A stretch of DNA of 64,000 nt from DATJFQ01 sp035495555. GTDB taxonomy: Bacteria > Acidobacteriota > Vicinamibacteria > Vicinamibacterales > 2-12-FULL-66-21. A program made the position numbers and the translations under genes. Shown piece after piece: positions 18,401 through 26,585 of the stretch. Below the pieces are notes generated by a model. That model ran no database searches, was not told where the DNA came from, and saw only the letters and a list, made by a program, of their open reading frames with translations. The stretch is from positions 1 through 64,000 of the forward strand of contig DATJFQ010000110.1 of the NCBI GenBank assembly GCA_035495555.1, in the 5' to 3' direction. The first letter of the stretch is position 1; each line of letters begins with the position of its first letter.

Positions 18401-19671
18401 ATCCGAAGCAGACCGTGACGGCGCCGCTTGCGGCCAACGGCCAGCCGGAACCGTGGCCCGACATCCGCAAGCTGCTGCCGCCCGGTTACAAGTACCACGG
18501 CGAACGCCTCGTTCAATGGGACGAGCCCATCTCCCCGGACGAAGCGAACGAGCTGCTGGCGAAGATGTCGACGTTCAAGGAGGCGACCGTTTACAAGGTC
18601 GGCGAGAGCTACCTTGGACGCGACATCTGGGCCATGGATCTCATGCCGCCGATCACCGCGTCGCACTGGTCGCAGGCGAAGGCGACGACGCTGAAGCCGA
18701 CGGTGATCTACTCGGCGCGCCAGCACGCGAACGAGGTGTCGTCCACGAGCCACACGCTGCGGCTGGCGGAGCTGCTGCTGACGGATCCGGTGTACCGGGC
18801 GAAGCTGAACGTTGCAAATACGGTGTTCCACCCGATCACGAACCCCGACGGCGCGCAGCTCGCGTACGACCTGCAGAAGATCACGCCGCGCTACATGCTC
18901 CATCCGGGCTACCTCGGCTCGCTTGGCGTCGACGCGACGTCCGGTGGGTTCGATCCCGACCCGATTTATCCTGAGTCGAAAGTACGCCCGGAAATCTGGC
19001 GGATGTGGCTGCCGGATATCTTCCTGAACCCGCACGGCTATCCCACACACGAATGGGTGCAGGTCTTCTCGGAATACGCCGCGTGGATTCGCAATCGCAT
19101 CGGCGAGTCGCGCGACTACTGGACGATGCGAGGCTGGTGGATGCCGGGGTTTGGTTTCGTGGACGATCCGAAGTTCCCGCGCAACAAGGCGGCGCAGGAA
19201 TCGCTCCGCCAATTCATCACCGAGCGCATCAATGCCGCGCCGGAGGTGAAAGCGCTGAACACGCGATCGTATGAGCGGTACCAGCGCTACACGACCGCGT
19301 TCGACCCGAACCTGTTCAAGGTCAACTTCACGAACGACGTGCTGATCTACAGCTCGATGAAAGGGCAGAAACGCAGCGCGTCGAGTCAGAGCTTCATGGT
19401 GCGTCAGCCGAACATCACGATCTTCGACGGCAGCACGGAGGCGCCCGACGAAACGGCGCATGGCGACTGGATGAAGCTCGTCGCGACGGCCGGCCTGACA
19501 TGGGACCAGGCGATGCTCGACTGGCTGATCGCGCAGCCGCACCACGTCGACCGCACCGGTTCAGCGTTCGCCGGAGGTGTTGCGCTGACCATGGATCGGC
19601 CGCGCCCGCCCAAGCCCCCGAAGGACAAGAAAGCCGACGAGGCGACAACGCCAGTCGCGAAACACCACTGA
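15436..19671 (+). CDS. Giant secreted M14-family zinc carboxypeptidase, paralogue B
   Basis: This is a second 1400-residue exported M14 peptidase, collinear with the one at 7746-11954. It has a signal peptide (about 1-32), two duplicated DTNGD/AARLG.E modules (near 45-115 and 295-370), a long middle region with matching segments such as ILSAYKQG and RVTTGWL, and the catalytic domain. Zinc ligands are H1097 and E1100 in RQHANE and H1200 in NPHGYPTHEW. I prefer the GTG at 15436 because AGGAGGG lies 5 nt upstream and it overlaps the preceding stop as GTGA; an ATG at 15442 is the alternative. Its stop overlaps the pxpA start (TGATG). Confidence 0.87.
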   Translation: MRMSAAWLRRGAVGGALAVAAIGANVWAAAGSSPRAAAATPSLATIWSDGGLVEDTNGDKVPDAVAATIVLSDRPSTDDVAAAADVAARLGHETLAMDLPMKRNAESGPAIAIGPQAAARLGATPPPLTLKTSEGAVAVTGVNGRTIVMLLGADGAGTRAAAAAFAGVLPSAGDPKGPTLADVMKDLRGVLEAAKAPPSGVDIDYVVAASGADGLDRIHLTAKLPNRSAAASAAKALSVLRPAAAAKPQLSYKGTRSLGIDVVAEGGTATTMTLDRVKGEDDAEPLPRRPGAAAKDSLDLSSLYANEGLLGDGDSNLIPDRVDAVLSPSDASAGTIDVAARLGLESTGVSIPLVLPADRVGKPESQPTLVLIGKDHPLVRKLQESGKYTPPQLSAGEGAIDVVKKAFGEKPAVIVIGADGAGLDRALAQLAERFPHIWDRGKDRTTLDDVEEDARRFLGGRTPAGQAALAIYKIRQLGAELHDQPIASANVQVSVEKAAPGLDALLKRESASAFRTNTVDLSVENRDVQHAKTIFTDDFDIPSEVEALRALVRQKVIPAIASHKKQPVSLEARVSESPELRQQLQAEIRDQLVKAGAADANVTILSAYKQGFSWLDEVVKPAITGKQIDRITIRFAKATPPKEWEQQTTYAPTRWLLELYPIAEILQRDLKLSADKVVFEEAPAGAPTYDVTVAGSGGTIFHGTFEPRFVIRQFFDQFPDYEKVRVTTGWLTAKVGSDTVADERVETDIEKFWDRFQSKTLRDIYAYMMRVHDGKPRAEDAPFFGELKVDLSLSEPDYTLGIDQEQIASLESVQEEVYFNTLHFFDLLGRYTRSADLTYPGRVIPVVHPKNDGRAGHASISFTGFQAPRPQVRVEYTLADGTKSSVERDIPKITVERPEALRAVVRQGDNGLEHLALRVKVDTQHDERADLVKKYRQDQVDRQMISADQVRAVFENLSALRAAGLYRDALAYHDLKNLSIDAGWTFDVDPKQTVTAPLAANGQPEPWPDIRKLLPPGYKYHGERLVQWDEPISPDEANELLAKMSTFKEATVYKVGESYLGRDIWAMDLMPPITASHWSQAKATTLKPTVIYSARQHANEVSSTSHTLRLAELLLTDPVYRAKLNVANTVFHPITNPDGAQLAYDLQKITPRYMLHPGYLGSLGVDATSGGFDPDPIYPESKVRPEIWRMWLPDIFLNPHGYPTHEWVQVFSEYAAWIRNRIGESRDYWTMRGWWMPGFGFVDDPKFPRNKAAQESLRQFITERINAAPEVKALNTRSYERYQRYTTAFDPNLFKVNFTNDVLIYSSMKGQKRSASSQSFMVRQPNITIFDGSTEAPDETAHGDWMKLVATAGLTWDQAMLDWLIAQPHHVDRTGSAFAGGVALTMDRPRPPKPPKDKKADEATTPVAKHH

Positions 19672-20441
19672 TGCCTCCATCGGTCGACCTCAACTGCGAT
19701 ATGGGCGAATCGTTCGGCGCGTGGCGGCTGGGCGCGGACGCGGCGATCATGCCGTCGATTACGTCCGCAAACATCGCCTGCGGCTTTCACGCCGGCGATC
19801 CGGGGGTCATGCGCGCCACCGTACGCCTGGCATCCGACGCCGGCGTGGCGATCGGCGCCCATCCGGGGTTCTCGGATCTCGCGGGATTCGGGCGGCGCGA
19901 GATGGAGATGTCCGCCCGCGACATCGAGGACATGGTGCTCTATCAGGTGGCGGCCCTCGCCGGGTTCGCGCGCGCCGCCGGAACCACGTTGGCGCACGTC
20001 AAGCCGCACGGTGCGCTGTACAACATGGCCGCTCGCGACCGTCACCTGTCGGATGCGATTGCGCGGGCGGTCGCGTCCTTCGATCCGGCGCTCGTGCTGT
20101 TCGGGCTTGCCGGGTCGGTCATGCTGGAGGCTGGACGCGACGCGGGACTGCGAGTCGCCGCGGAAGGATTCGCCGATCGCGGCTACGAGCCGGACGGATC
20201 GCTCACGCCGCGATCGGCGCCCCATGCAGTGCTCCACGATCCGCTCGCGGTGGCCGGTCGCGCGGTCCGGATGATTCGCGACGGGATCGTCACGGCGTCG
20301 GATGGACGGGACGTCCCGCTGCAGATCGACACGATTTGCGTCCACGGTGACACGCCGGGCGCGGACGTCTCCGCGCGCGAGCTGCGCCGCGCGCTTGCCG
20401 AAGCGGGCATCGCGGTCCGGGCTGTCGGAGATCGCGCATGA
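19671..20441 (+). CDS. pxpA: 5-oxoprolinase subunit A (LamB/YcsF family)
   Basis: This 256-residue cytosolic protein belongs to the LamB/YcsF family, whose E. coli member is the PxpA subunit of the bacterial 5-oxoprolinase. Family landmarks are DLNCDMGES at the N terminus, SANIACGFHAGDP near 30, GAHPGFSDLAGFGRR near 62, HVKPHGALYN near 110 and the C-terminal DTICVHGD. The start lies inside the TGATG overlap with the M14 gene, and the stop overlaps hyuA as ATGA, so it is tightly coupled to both. The usual PxpB and PxpC partners are absent from the window; HyuA and HyuB homologues follow instead. Confidence 0.93.
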   Translation: MPPSVDLNCDMGESFGAWRLGADAAIMPSITSANIACGFHAGDPGVMRATVRLASDAGVAIGAHPGFSDLAGFGRREMEMSARDIEDMVLYQVAALAGFARAAGTTLAHVKPHGALYNMAARDRHLSDAIARAVASFDPALVLFGLAGSVMLEAGRDAGLRVAAEGFADRGYEPDGSLTPRSAPHAVLHDPLAVAGRAVRMIRDGIVTASDGRDVPLQIDTICVHGDTPGADVSARELRRALAEAGIAVRAVGDRA

Positions 20442-22465
20442 GCCGGATGGGAGTCGACACGGGCGGCACGTTTACCGATCTCGTGCTGCTCGCCAACGAC
20501 GCGCTGACCGTGCACAAGGTCCGCTCGACGCCAAATGACCCCGCGCAAGGCATTCTTCACGGCATCCGGGAGCTGACCGCAGGCGACGCTCTCGACGATG
20601 TGGTGCACGGGTCCACGGTGGCGACCAATGCGGTGCTGGAGCGAAAGGGTGCGCGGGTCGGACTGCTCGTGACCGCCGGATTCGAAGACATCCTGCGGAT
20701 CGGCCGGCAGACACGGCCTGAGCTCTACAACCTCATGGTCCGTCCGCGCGTGCCGCTCGTCGATCCGGCGTTGACGCGCGGCGTCTCGGAGCGGATCGCG
20801 GCTGACGGATCGGTGCTCGTGCCGATCGACGACGACGGTGTGCGACGTGCGATCGACGGCTTCCGCGCCGCTGCCGTCGAGGCCGTCGCGGTGTGCTTTC
20901 TGCATTCGTATCGCAATCCTGCGCACGAAGATCACGCCGCCGGGTTGTTGGCCGCGGCGGGCCTGACGGTGTCGGTCTCGCATCACGTGCTGCGCGAGTA
21001 CCGCGAATTCGAGCGGTGGAGCACAACGGTCGTGAACGCGTACGTGACGCCGCTCATGGCGCGCTACCTTGCGACGCTCGAGGCGGCGCTCGGCGGCACG
21101 CGGCTGAGCATCATGCAGTCCAACGGCGGCACGATCGCGGCGCTGACCGCCCGACAGGAGGCGGTTCGGACGATCCTGTCCGGCCCTGCCGCTGGAGTCG
21201 TCGGCGCGCGCGCTGTCGGAGAGATGGCGGGCTACGAGCGTTTGATTACGTTCGACATGGGCGGCACGTCCACGGACGTGAGCCTGGTCGACGGCCGGAT
21301 CGGCATGACGACCGAATCCTACGTCGGTCATTTTCCCGTTCGGCTGCCGGTCATCGACATTCACACCGTCGGCGCCGGCGGCGGATCGATCGCCTACGTC
21401 GACTCCGGCGGTGCCCTGCGCGTGGGGCCGCGCAGCGCGGGTGCGGATCCGGGGCCGGTGTGCTACGGGACCGGGACTGAGCTCACGGTCTCCGACGCCA
21501 ACCTGCTGCTCGGCCGCATGCATCCCGACTACTTTCTCGGCGGGCGGATGCACCTCGACGTTGGTCGCACCCGTGACGTCGCGCGCGCCATGGGGGCATC
21601 GCTCGGCATGTCCGAGCTGGCGCTCGCGGACGGAATTGTGCGCGTGGCAAACGCGAACATGGAGCGCGCGATCCGCGTCGTCTCCGTGCAGCGCGGCTTC
21701 GACCCTCGCGAGTTCGCGCTCCTGGCATTCGGCGGGGCCGGCGGCATGCACGCGTGCGATATCGCGGAGACGCTCGAGATCTCGACCGTGATCGTACCCC
21801 GCTACGCCGGGGTCCTCTCAGCGCTCGGCATGCTCCTCGCCGATGTGACCAAGGACTACTCCGCGACGATTCTGCGGCGGACGGATCAGATGACAGAGGA
21901 CGCGATGCTGGAGCTGTTCGAGCCGCTCGTGAGTCGAGCCGCCGAGGACCTCAGGCGCGAAGGATTCGGCCACGCGCAGTCGCTGATCACGCGCAGCGTC
22001 GACGTCCGCTACGTCGGTCAGGCATACGAAATCACGGTGCCGTTCACGCCGACGTACCGCGACGAGTTCGATCGCCAGCATGCACGGCTCTATGGCTACT
22101 CGAATCCGCAGCGCCCGACCGAAGTGGTCAACCTTCGCCTCACGGCAACGGGTCAGACGCGAAAACCCGCGCTGCCGCGACGCGAGATCACGGCCCATCA
22201 GCGGCCGCAGCCGTGGCGGACGGCGCCGGCGGCGTTCGGCGGCAGGCAGACTGCTGCCGCCGTGTACCGATGGGAGGACCTGATGCCGGGTACGGTCGCA
22301 CAAGGCGCCGCGGTGATCGCCGGCGGCCAGGCAACGGTCGTCATCCCACCGCATTTCAGCTTCCGTGTCGACGAATTCGGCAACGTCGTCGCCGTCCGGT
22401 CGGTCGTGCGTCAGAGGCGCCGCCGTGCAGTCGTGGCGGGAACGGCCGTCGCCCGCCAGTCATGA
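20438..22465 (+). CDS. hyuA: Hydantoinase/oxoprolinase subunit A
   Basis: This 675-residue cytosolic enzyme subunit belongs to the HyuA family, which with HyuB opens cyclic amides such as 5-oxoproline or N-methylhydantoin using ATP. The N-terminal domain opens with the ATPase-like GVDTGGTFTDL (about 5-15). The central domain carries HGSTVATNAVLERKGA near 50, LSGPAAGVVGA near 247, FDMGGTSTDVSLVDG near 272 and GAGGGSIAYVD near 312; a C-terminal domain follows (about 500-640). The start overlaps the pxpA stop and the stop overlaps hyuB (ATGA on both sides), implying stoichiometric translation. The substrate is inferred only from the pxpA neighbour. Confidence 0.93.
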   Translation: MSRMGVDTGGTFTDLVLLANDALTVHKVRSTPNDPAQGILHGIRELTAGDALDDVVHGSTVATNAVLERKGARVGLLVTAGFEDILRIGRQTRPELYNLMVRPRVPLVDPALTRGVSERIAADGSVLVPIDDDGVRRAIDGFRAAAVEAVAVCFLHSYRNPAHEDHAAGLLAAAGLTVSVSHHVLREYREFERWSTTVVNAYVTPLMARYLATLEAALGGTRLSIMQSNGGTIAALTARQEAVRTILSGPAAGVVGARAVGEMAGYERLITFDMGGTSTDVSLVDGRIGMTTESYVGHFPVRLPVIDIHTVGAGGGSIAYVDSGGALRVGPRSAGADPGPVCYGTGTELTVSDANLLLGRMHPDYFLGGRMHLDVGRTRDVARAMGASLGMSELALADGIVRVANANMERAIRVVSVQRGFDPREFALLAFGGAGGMHACDIAETLEISTVIVPRYAGVLSALGMLLADVTKDYSATILRRTDQMTEDAMLELFEPLVSRAAEDLRREGFGHAQSLITRSVDVRYVGQAYEITVPFTPTYRDEFDRQHARLYGYSNPQRPTEVVNLRLTATGQTRKPALPRREITAHQRPQPWRTAPAAFGGRQTAAAVYRWEDLMPGTVAQGAAVIAGGQATVVIPPHFSFRVDEFGNVVAVRSVVRQRRRRAVVAGTAVARQS

Positions 22466-24051
22466 AGACCAACCCCATCGAATTCGAAATCTTCAAGAAC
22501 CTGTTCGTCTCCGTAGCAGAGGAGATGGGCGTGACGCTCTGCCGTACCGGGTTCTCACCCAACATCAAGGAACGGTTGGACTACTCGTGCGCCGTCTATG
22601 ACAGCGCCGGCGATACCGTCGCACAGGGCGACCACATGCCGGTCCATCTGGGCGCGATGCCTCTGTCCGTGCGCGCCGCCATCGACCACGCGCCGATGGC
22701 GCCCGGAGACGTCGTGATGTTGAACGACCCGTTTCGGGGCGGAACGCACCTGCCTGACATCACGCTGGTTTCGCCCGTGTATCTCGGGAAGGCGCGTCGT
22801 CCCTCGTTCTATGTCGCCAATCGTGCACACCACTCCGATGTGGGAGGGATGACGCCGGGTTCGATGCCGCTCGCGCGGGAGGTGTACCAGGAAGGACTGA
22901 TTATTCCTCCCGTCAAGCTGGCACGGAAGGGTGAGGTGGTCCAGGACGTCATGGATCTCCTGCTCGCCAATGTGCGCACGCCCGACGAGCGCGAAGGCGA
23001 CATCACGGCGCAGATCGCATCGAACCGCGTGGGCGAGGCCAGAATTCGACAGATCGTCCAGAAGTACGGCAGCAGGCGCGTCTCGCTGTACGCCGCCGCG
23101 CTTCAGGACTACACCGAGCGGGTGCTCCGCGCAGCGATTCAGCAGATTCCAGATGGCGACTACACGTGCTCGGATGTGCTCGATGACGACGGGTTTGGGA
23201 ACGCGCCGCTCCGGATTTGCGCTACCATCCGCGTCCACGGCAACAGCGCCGTCGTGGACTTTACCGGGAGCGATCCGCAGACGACCGGCGGCGTGAATGC
23301 GAATTTCGCGATTACGCTGTCGGCGACGCTCTACGGATTCCGTTGCCTGGTACAGGAGGACGTGCTGTACAACACCGGCGTGGGCCGGGCTGTGAAGGTC
23401 ATGGCGCCGGAAGGGACGATTGTGAACGCCATGCGGCCCGCTGCAGTGGCCGGCGGCAATGTCGAGACGTCACAGCGGATCACCGACGTCATTTTCGGCG
23501 CGCTCGCCAGGGCGCTTCCAGACCGAATGCCCGCGGCCAGCCAGGGCACGATGAACAACGTGACGCTCGGAGGCACCGATCCGCAGACCGGACAGCGATT
23601 CGCTTACTACGAAACCATCGGCGGCGGCATGGGCGCGAGAAACGGCCTGGATGGTTTGAGCGGCGTGCACACGCACATGAGCAATACGCGGAATACGCCC
23701 GTCGAAGCAATCGAGCATTACCTCCCCGTCCGAATCACCCAGTACCGGCTGCGGCAGGACAGCAGCGGAGTGGGACGGTTCCGCGGCGGCGAAGGGATCG
23801 TGAGGGAATACGAGGCTCTGACCGAAACCGCCGTCACCGTGCTGTCGGATCGGCGTCAACATGCGCCCTATGGTGCACACGGCGGCGGCCCAGGGGGGAT
23901 GGGCCGCAACAGCATCCGGCGCGCCGCGACACCGGAGATCGCGGAACCAGTCGGGGGGAAGGCGTGGCTGACGCTCAACCCCGGCGACCGCCTGCGCATC
24001 GAGACGCCGGGCGGCGGCGGTTGGGGCCAACCGGAGGGACCGTCACGTTGA
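22462..24051 (+). CDS. hyuB: Hydantoinase/oxoprolinase subunit B
   Basis: This 529-residue partner of HyuA belongs to the hydantoinase B/oxoprolinase family. It begins MKTNPIEFEIFKNL, the usual HyuB opening, and carries RTGFSPNIKERLDYSCA near 28, GDVVMLNDPFRGGTHLPD near 84, ANRAHHSDVGGMTPGSMP near 117, the DFTGSDPQT motif near 268 and a glycine-rich C terminus (ETPGGGGWG). Upstream in-frame codons overlap hyuA and are discarded. The stop overlaps the TTG start of the transporter gene, so enzyme and transporter are made together. Confidence 0.94.
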   Translation: MKTNPIEFEIFKNLFVSVAEEMGVTLCRTGFSPNIKERLDYSCAVYDSAGDTVAQGDHMPVHLGAMPLSVRAAIDHAPMAPGDVVMLNDPFRGGTHLPDITLVSPVYLGKARRPSFYVANRAHHSDVGGMTPGSMPLAREVYQEGLIIPPVKLARKGEVVQDVMDLLLANVRTPDEREGDITAQIASNRVGEARIRQIVQKYGSRRVSLYAAALQDYTERVLRAAIQQIPDGDYTCSDVLDDDGFGNAPLRICATIRVHGNSAVVDFTGSDPQTTGGVNANFAITLSATLYGFRCLVQEDVLYNTGVGRAVKVMAPEGTIVNAMRPAAVAGGNVETSQRITDVIFGALARALPDRMPAASQGTMNNVTLGGTDPQTGQRFAYYETIGGGMGARNGLDGLSGVHTHMSNTRNTPVEAIEHYLPVRITQYRLRQDSSGVGRFRGGEGIVREYEALTETAVTVLSDRRQHAPYGAHGGGPGGMGRNSIRRAATPEIAEPVGGKAWLTLNPGDRLRIETPGGGGWGQPEGPSR

Positions 24052-25301
24052 AGACGAGCGTGGAAGCGCCCAACTCGGGCTTGTTCGGCTGGTGGCGCGA
24101 GGCGCCCCCTGCGGCCAAGCGCGCCCTGTGGGCGGGCACGCTCGGATGGATGCTCGACGCGTTCGACGTCATGTTGTTCGCGCTGGTGCTGCCGGCGATC
24201 ATCTCCGACTTGTCTCTCTCCAGGGCCGAAGCCGGCCTGCTCGGATCGGTGACGCTGATTGCGGCGGCCGCCGGCGGGATCAGCTTTGGCTGGTTCGCCG
24301 ATCGGTTCGGGCGCACGCGCGCGCTCATGGCCAGCGTCGCGCTGTATTCGGTCTTCACGGCGGCGTGCGGCTTTGCATCCAGCCTGACCGAATTCGTGAT
24401 TTTCCGGATCCTGCTTGGTCTCGGCATGGGAGGCGAGTGGACCAGCGGCGCCGCGCTCGTTTCGGAATCGTGGCCGTCGGAGCACCGCGGCAAGGCGATG
24501 GGGATGATGCAGAGCGGATGGGCGATCGGCTACGCCCTTGCGGCGCTCGTCGCCGCCGTCGTGCAGCCGCAGTTCGGCTGGCGCGCCGTGTTTTTCGTCG
24601 GCATCCTGCCGGCGTTCTTCACGCTGTGGATCCAGCGAAAGGTGGAAGAGCCGCAGGTCTGGACGGAGGTCGCTCGAACGAAGGCTCCGTCTCCCGGATT
24701 TTTCTCGGTCTTTCGCATGGGCATTGGCACGGTCACGGTGATGCTCACGCTGATGAACACGTGCACGCTGTTCGCGTGGTGGGGATTCAACCTGTGGCTC
24801 CCCAGCTATCTCAAGGCCCCGCCGTCGCAGGGGGGCATCGGCCTGACCGGCGCCATGGCCTCGACGCTCATCGTCGTGATGCAGATTGGCATGTGGTTCG
24901 GCTACGTCACGTTCGGTTTCGTCAGCGATACGCTTGGACGCAAGCGCACCTACGTTGCATATCTGATCGCAGCCGCGGCGCTGCTGACGATCTACGTGAC
25001 CGTGCGCGTTCCCGCGCTGCTCTTCTTCCTCGGACCCTTCGTCGCGTTTGCGGGGACCGGCTATTTCAGCGGCTTCGGCGCGGTGACGGCGGAGATCTAT
25101 CCGACGACGATTCGCGCCACCGCGCAGGGCGTCACGTACAACATCGGCCGCCTCGTTTCTGCGGCGGCGCCGTATCTGGTCGGATCGCTGGCGGATACGC
25201 GGGGATTTGGCGGCGCGCTCCTCATCTGCGCCGCCGCGTTCGTGCTCGCCGCGATCGCATGGACGTGGATCCCGGAGACAAAGGGCCGCGCACTCACATA
25301 A
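24048..25301 (+). CDS. MFS transporter (aromatic acid/sugar symporter type)
   Basis: This 417-residue inner-membrane protein has about twelve hydrophobic segments and the two major-facilitator loop signatures GWFADRFGRTRA (about 83) and VSDTLGRKRTY (about 288). It ends with the PETKGRAL motif seen in sugar and aromatic-acid symporters. The start is a TTG overlapping the hyuB stop as TTGA, with GGAGGG nine bases upstream. As the last gene of the pxpA-hyuAB run it probably imports the substrate of those enzymes, for example a cyclic amide or pyroglutamyl compound. That substrate is inferred from context only. Confidence 0.92.
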   Translation: MKTSVEAPNSGLFGWWREAPPAAKRALWAGTLGWMLDAFDVMLFALVLPAIISDLSLSRAEAGLLGSVTLIAAAAGGISFGWFADRFGRTRALMASVALYSVFTAACGFASSLTEFVIFRILLGLGMGGEWTSGAALVSESWPSEHRGKAMGMMQSGWAIGYALAALVAAVVQPQFGWRAVFFVGILPAFFTLWIQRKVEEPQVWTEVARTKAPSPGFFSVFRMGIGTVTVMLTLMNTCTLFAWWGFNLWLPSYLKAPPSQGGIGLTGAMASTLIVVMQIGMWFGYVTFGFVSDTLGRKRTYVAYLIAAAALLTIYVTVRVPALLFFLGPFVAFAGTGYFSGFGAVTAEIYPTTIRATAQGVTYNIGRLVSAAAPYLVGSLADTRGFGGALLICAAAFVLAAIAWTWIPETKGRALT

Positions 25302-25305
25302 TCGA

Positions 25306-25542
25306 ATCCCCAATCCCTAATCGCCGATCCCCGAATCCTTCATCCGCGAATCCCGGATCCCGCATCGCGAATCCCCGAATCCGCGCATCTCGAATCCCCG
25401 ATCACGGAATCGCGGATCTGCGATTTCGGAGTCAGAGGATTCGAGGATTCGTTGATTCGGGATCCGAGATCCGGGATTCGGGATTCGGGATTCGGGATTC
25501 GCGGATCCGCGATTCGAGGATCGGGGATTAGGGATTGGGGAT
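25306..25542. repeat. Long heptad-word inverted repeat, GAATCCC type
   Basis: The array fills the space between two convergent genes. The outer arms (25306-25337 and 25511-25542) pair over 32 positions with two mismatches, and the interior consists of degenerate GAATCCC or GATCCC words on the left and GGATTCG words on the right. The whole element can fold into a single hairpin of about 237 nt. Confidence 0.92.
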
Positions 25543-25578
25543 GCGTCAGCGACTGGAGCGAAGAAACGTCGCTGACGC
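25543..25578. terminator. Perfect 11-bp hairpin overlapping a stop codon
   Basis: GCGTCAGCGAC (25543-25553) and GTCGCTGACGC (25568-25578) form a perfect stem with a 14-nt loop. It contains the stop of the minus-strand lipoprotein gene and lies next to the GAATCCC array. No T run follows on either strand, so a rho-independent terminator call is tentative. Confidence 0.4.
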
Positions 25579-26121
25579 CCCCCATGCCGGACTCGACGAT
25601 GGCGTCTTCCGCAGCCATGATCGCAGGGCGGGTGTGCTGGACGTGAGCAGCACGTTCTGTTTCTGATCGAGCACCGCCGCAAGTCCGGGTGCCGCCGCCC
25701 CGCCCGAGCGCAGCCGCGCCGAGAGGACGTCGTAGGAGAGCGGCGTCAACGTCAGCGTGTCACCATCGACCTTCACGCGAAGCACGCAGTGCACGGGCAG
25801 CAGGAAGGACCCCGAGTCCTGGCCACGAAGCGGCGAGAGATCCAGATATCGGTCGTCGCCCACAATCGTCAGGTACGCGGTGAGATCCCCCTTCTCGCTC
25901 GGGTGCTCGTAGTGAACTTTGTAGGAGCGCCACTCGGCCGCGCTGATGGTGATCGTCGACGCGTCGTCGGCATCGCGCCAGCCGCCGATCAAGTCCGGGT
26001 CCCACGCGATCGACTGATCGTCGTAGACGGGATGCAGCGCGAGCACGAGACAGCCCTGCAGCGCGCACAACGAGGAGACCAACAGCCCCGCGAAAGCCAC
26101 GCGCCGCAGCGCTGGAAGCAC
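25546..26121 (-). CDS. Predicted lipoprotein of unknown function
   Basis: The product of about 191 residues has a lipoprotein signal: basic start, hydrophobic stretch and a lipobox LQGC with the cysteine near residue 24. The mature part is mostly beta-rich (WDPDLIGGWRDAD, ISAAEWRSYKVHYEHP, DDRYLDLSPL), resembling small lipoproteins common in Acidobacteria, but I recognise no catalytic motif. The GTG at 26121 is chosen because a good -10 box (TATACT) ends 6 nt upstream, implying a leaderless transcript, and because sequence further upstream is repeat array. The last residues and stop lie inside a hairpin. Confidence 0.7.
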   Translation of the reverse strand: MLPALRRVAFAGLLVSSLCALQGCLVLALHPVYDDQSIAWDPDLIGGWRDADDASTITISAAEWRSYKVHYEHPSEKGDLTAYLTIVGDDRYLDLSPLRGQDSGSFLLPVHCVLRVKVDGDTLTLTPLSYDVLSARLRSGGAAAPGLAAVLDQKQNVLLTSSTPALRSWLRKTPSSSPAWGASATFLRSSR

Positions 26122-26127
26122 GCCGCG

Positions 26128-26133
26128 AGTATA
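26128..26133 (-). promoter_or_regulatory. -10 box TATACT, leaderless lipoprotein gene
   Basis: TATACT ends 6 nt before the GTG start on the minus strand, so transcription would begin at or next to the start codon. No good -35 box is visible upstream, where the heptad array begins. Confidence 0.5.
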
Positions 26134-26143
26134 CCGAACGCGT

Positions 26144-26327
26144 GAGACGCGAGGCGCGAGGCGCGAGGTGGGAGGCGCGAGGCGGGAGGCGGGAGGCGCG
26201 AGGTGGGAGGCGGGAGGCGCGCGGCGGGAGGTGCGAGGCGGAGGCGCGAGGTGGGAGGCGGGAGGCGCGCGGCGGGAGGTGCGAGACGGAGGCGCGAGGT
26301 GGGAGTCGGGAGGTGGGAGTCGGGAGG
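26144..26327. repeat. GGGAGGC/GCGAGGC heptad array with 48-bp tandem unit
   Basis: About 185 bp of same-orientation 7-bp words (GGGAGGC, GCGAGGC, GGGAGTC). Inside it, a 48-bp unit occurs twice in tandem (26195-26242 and 26243-26290, one difference) with the beginning of a third copy. The reverse-complement word fills the spacer at 51626-51714. Confidence 0.9.
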
Positions 26328-26336
26328 AGCGCGCGG

Positions 26337-26585
26337 GTCCTATCGCGTCACCAGCGATGGGGGCGAGGACGGGCGCCCGCTTCGCGCGGAAGCGGCTCCT
26401 CGTTGACAGTCTTTCCGGCCGCCGAGCACGAAGCGGTCCGCCTCCGCCGCGAAGCGGCTTCGGCGAGATCTCGCCGGAGCGCAGGTGGAGTCTCTGCCCG
26501 CGCGGAGGCGGAGCTGTCCGAGCGGGGGCCCCATCGCACAAAAGGCGGATCGGCGCGAGGCGCGAGGCGCGAGCGGCGAGGCGGT
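26337..26585. other. Non-coding GC-rich spacer
   Basis: Between the heptad array and the stop of the 74-residue gene I see no protein-like frame. The stretch has several short inverted pieces built on GAAGCGG and CGCCTCCGC, and a final block of GCGAGGC words (about 26551-26583) that abuts the downstream gene's stop. Function is unknown. Confidence 0.5.

Noticed and set aside
25301..25545. Open frames through the GAATCCC array
   Set aside because: The frames consist of repeated short peptides dictated by the 7-bp words and exist on both strands.
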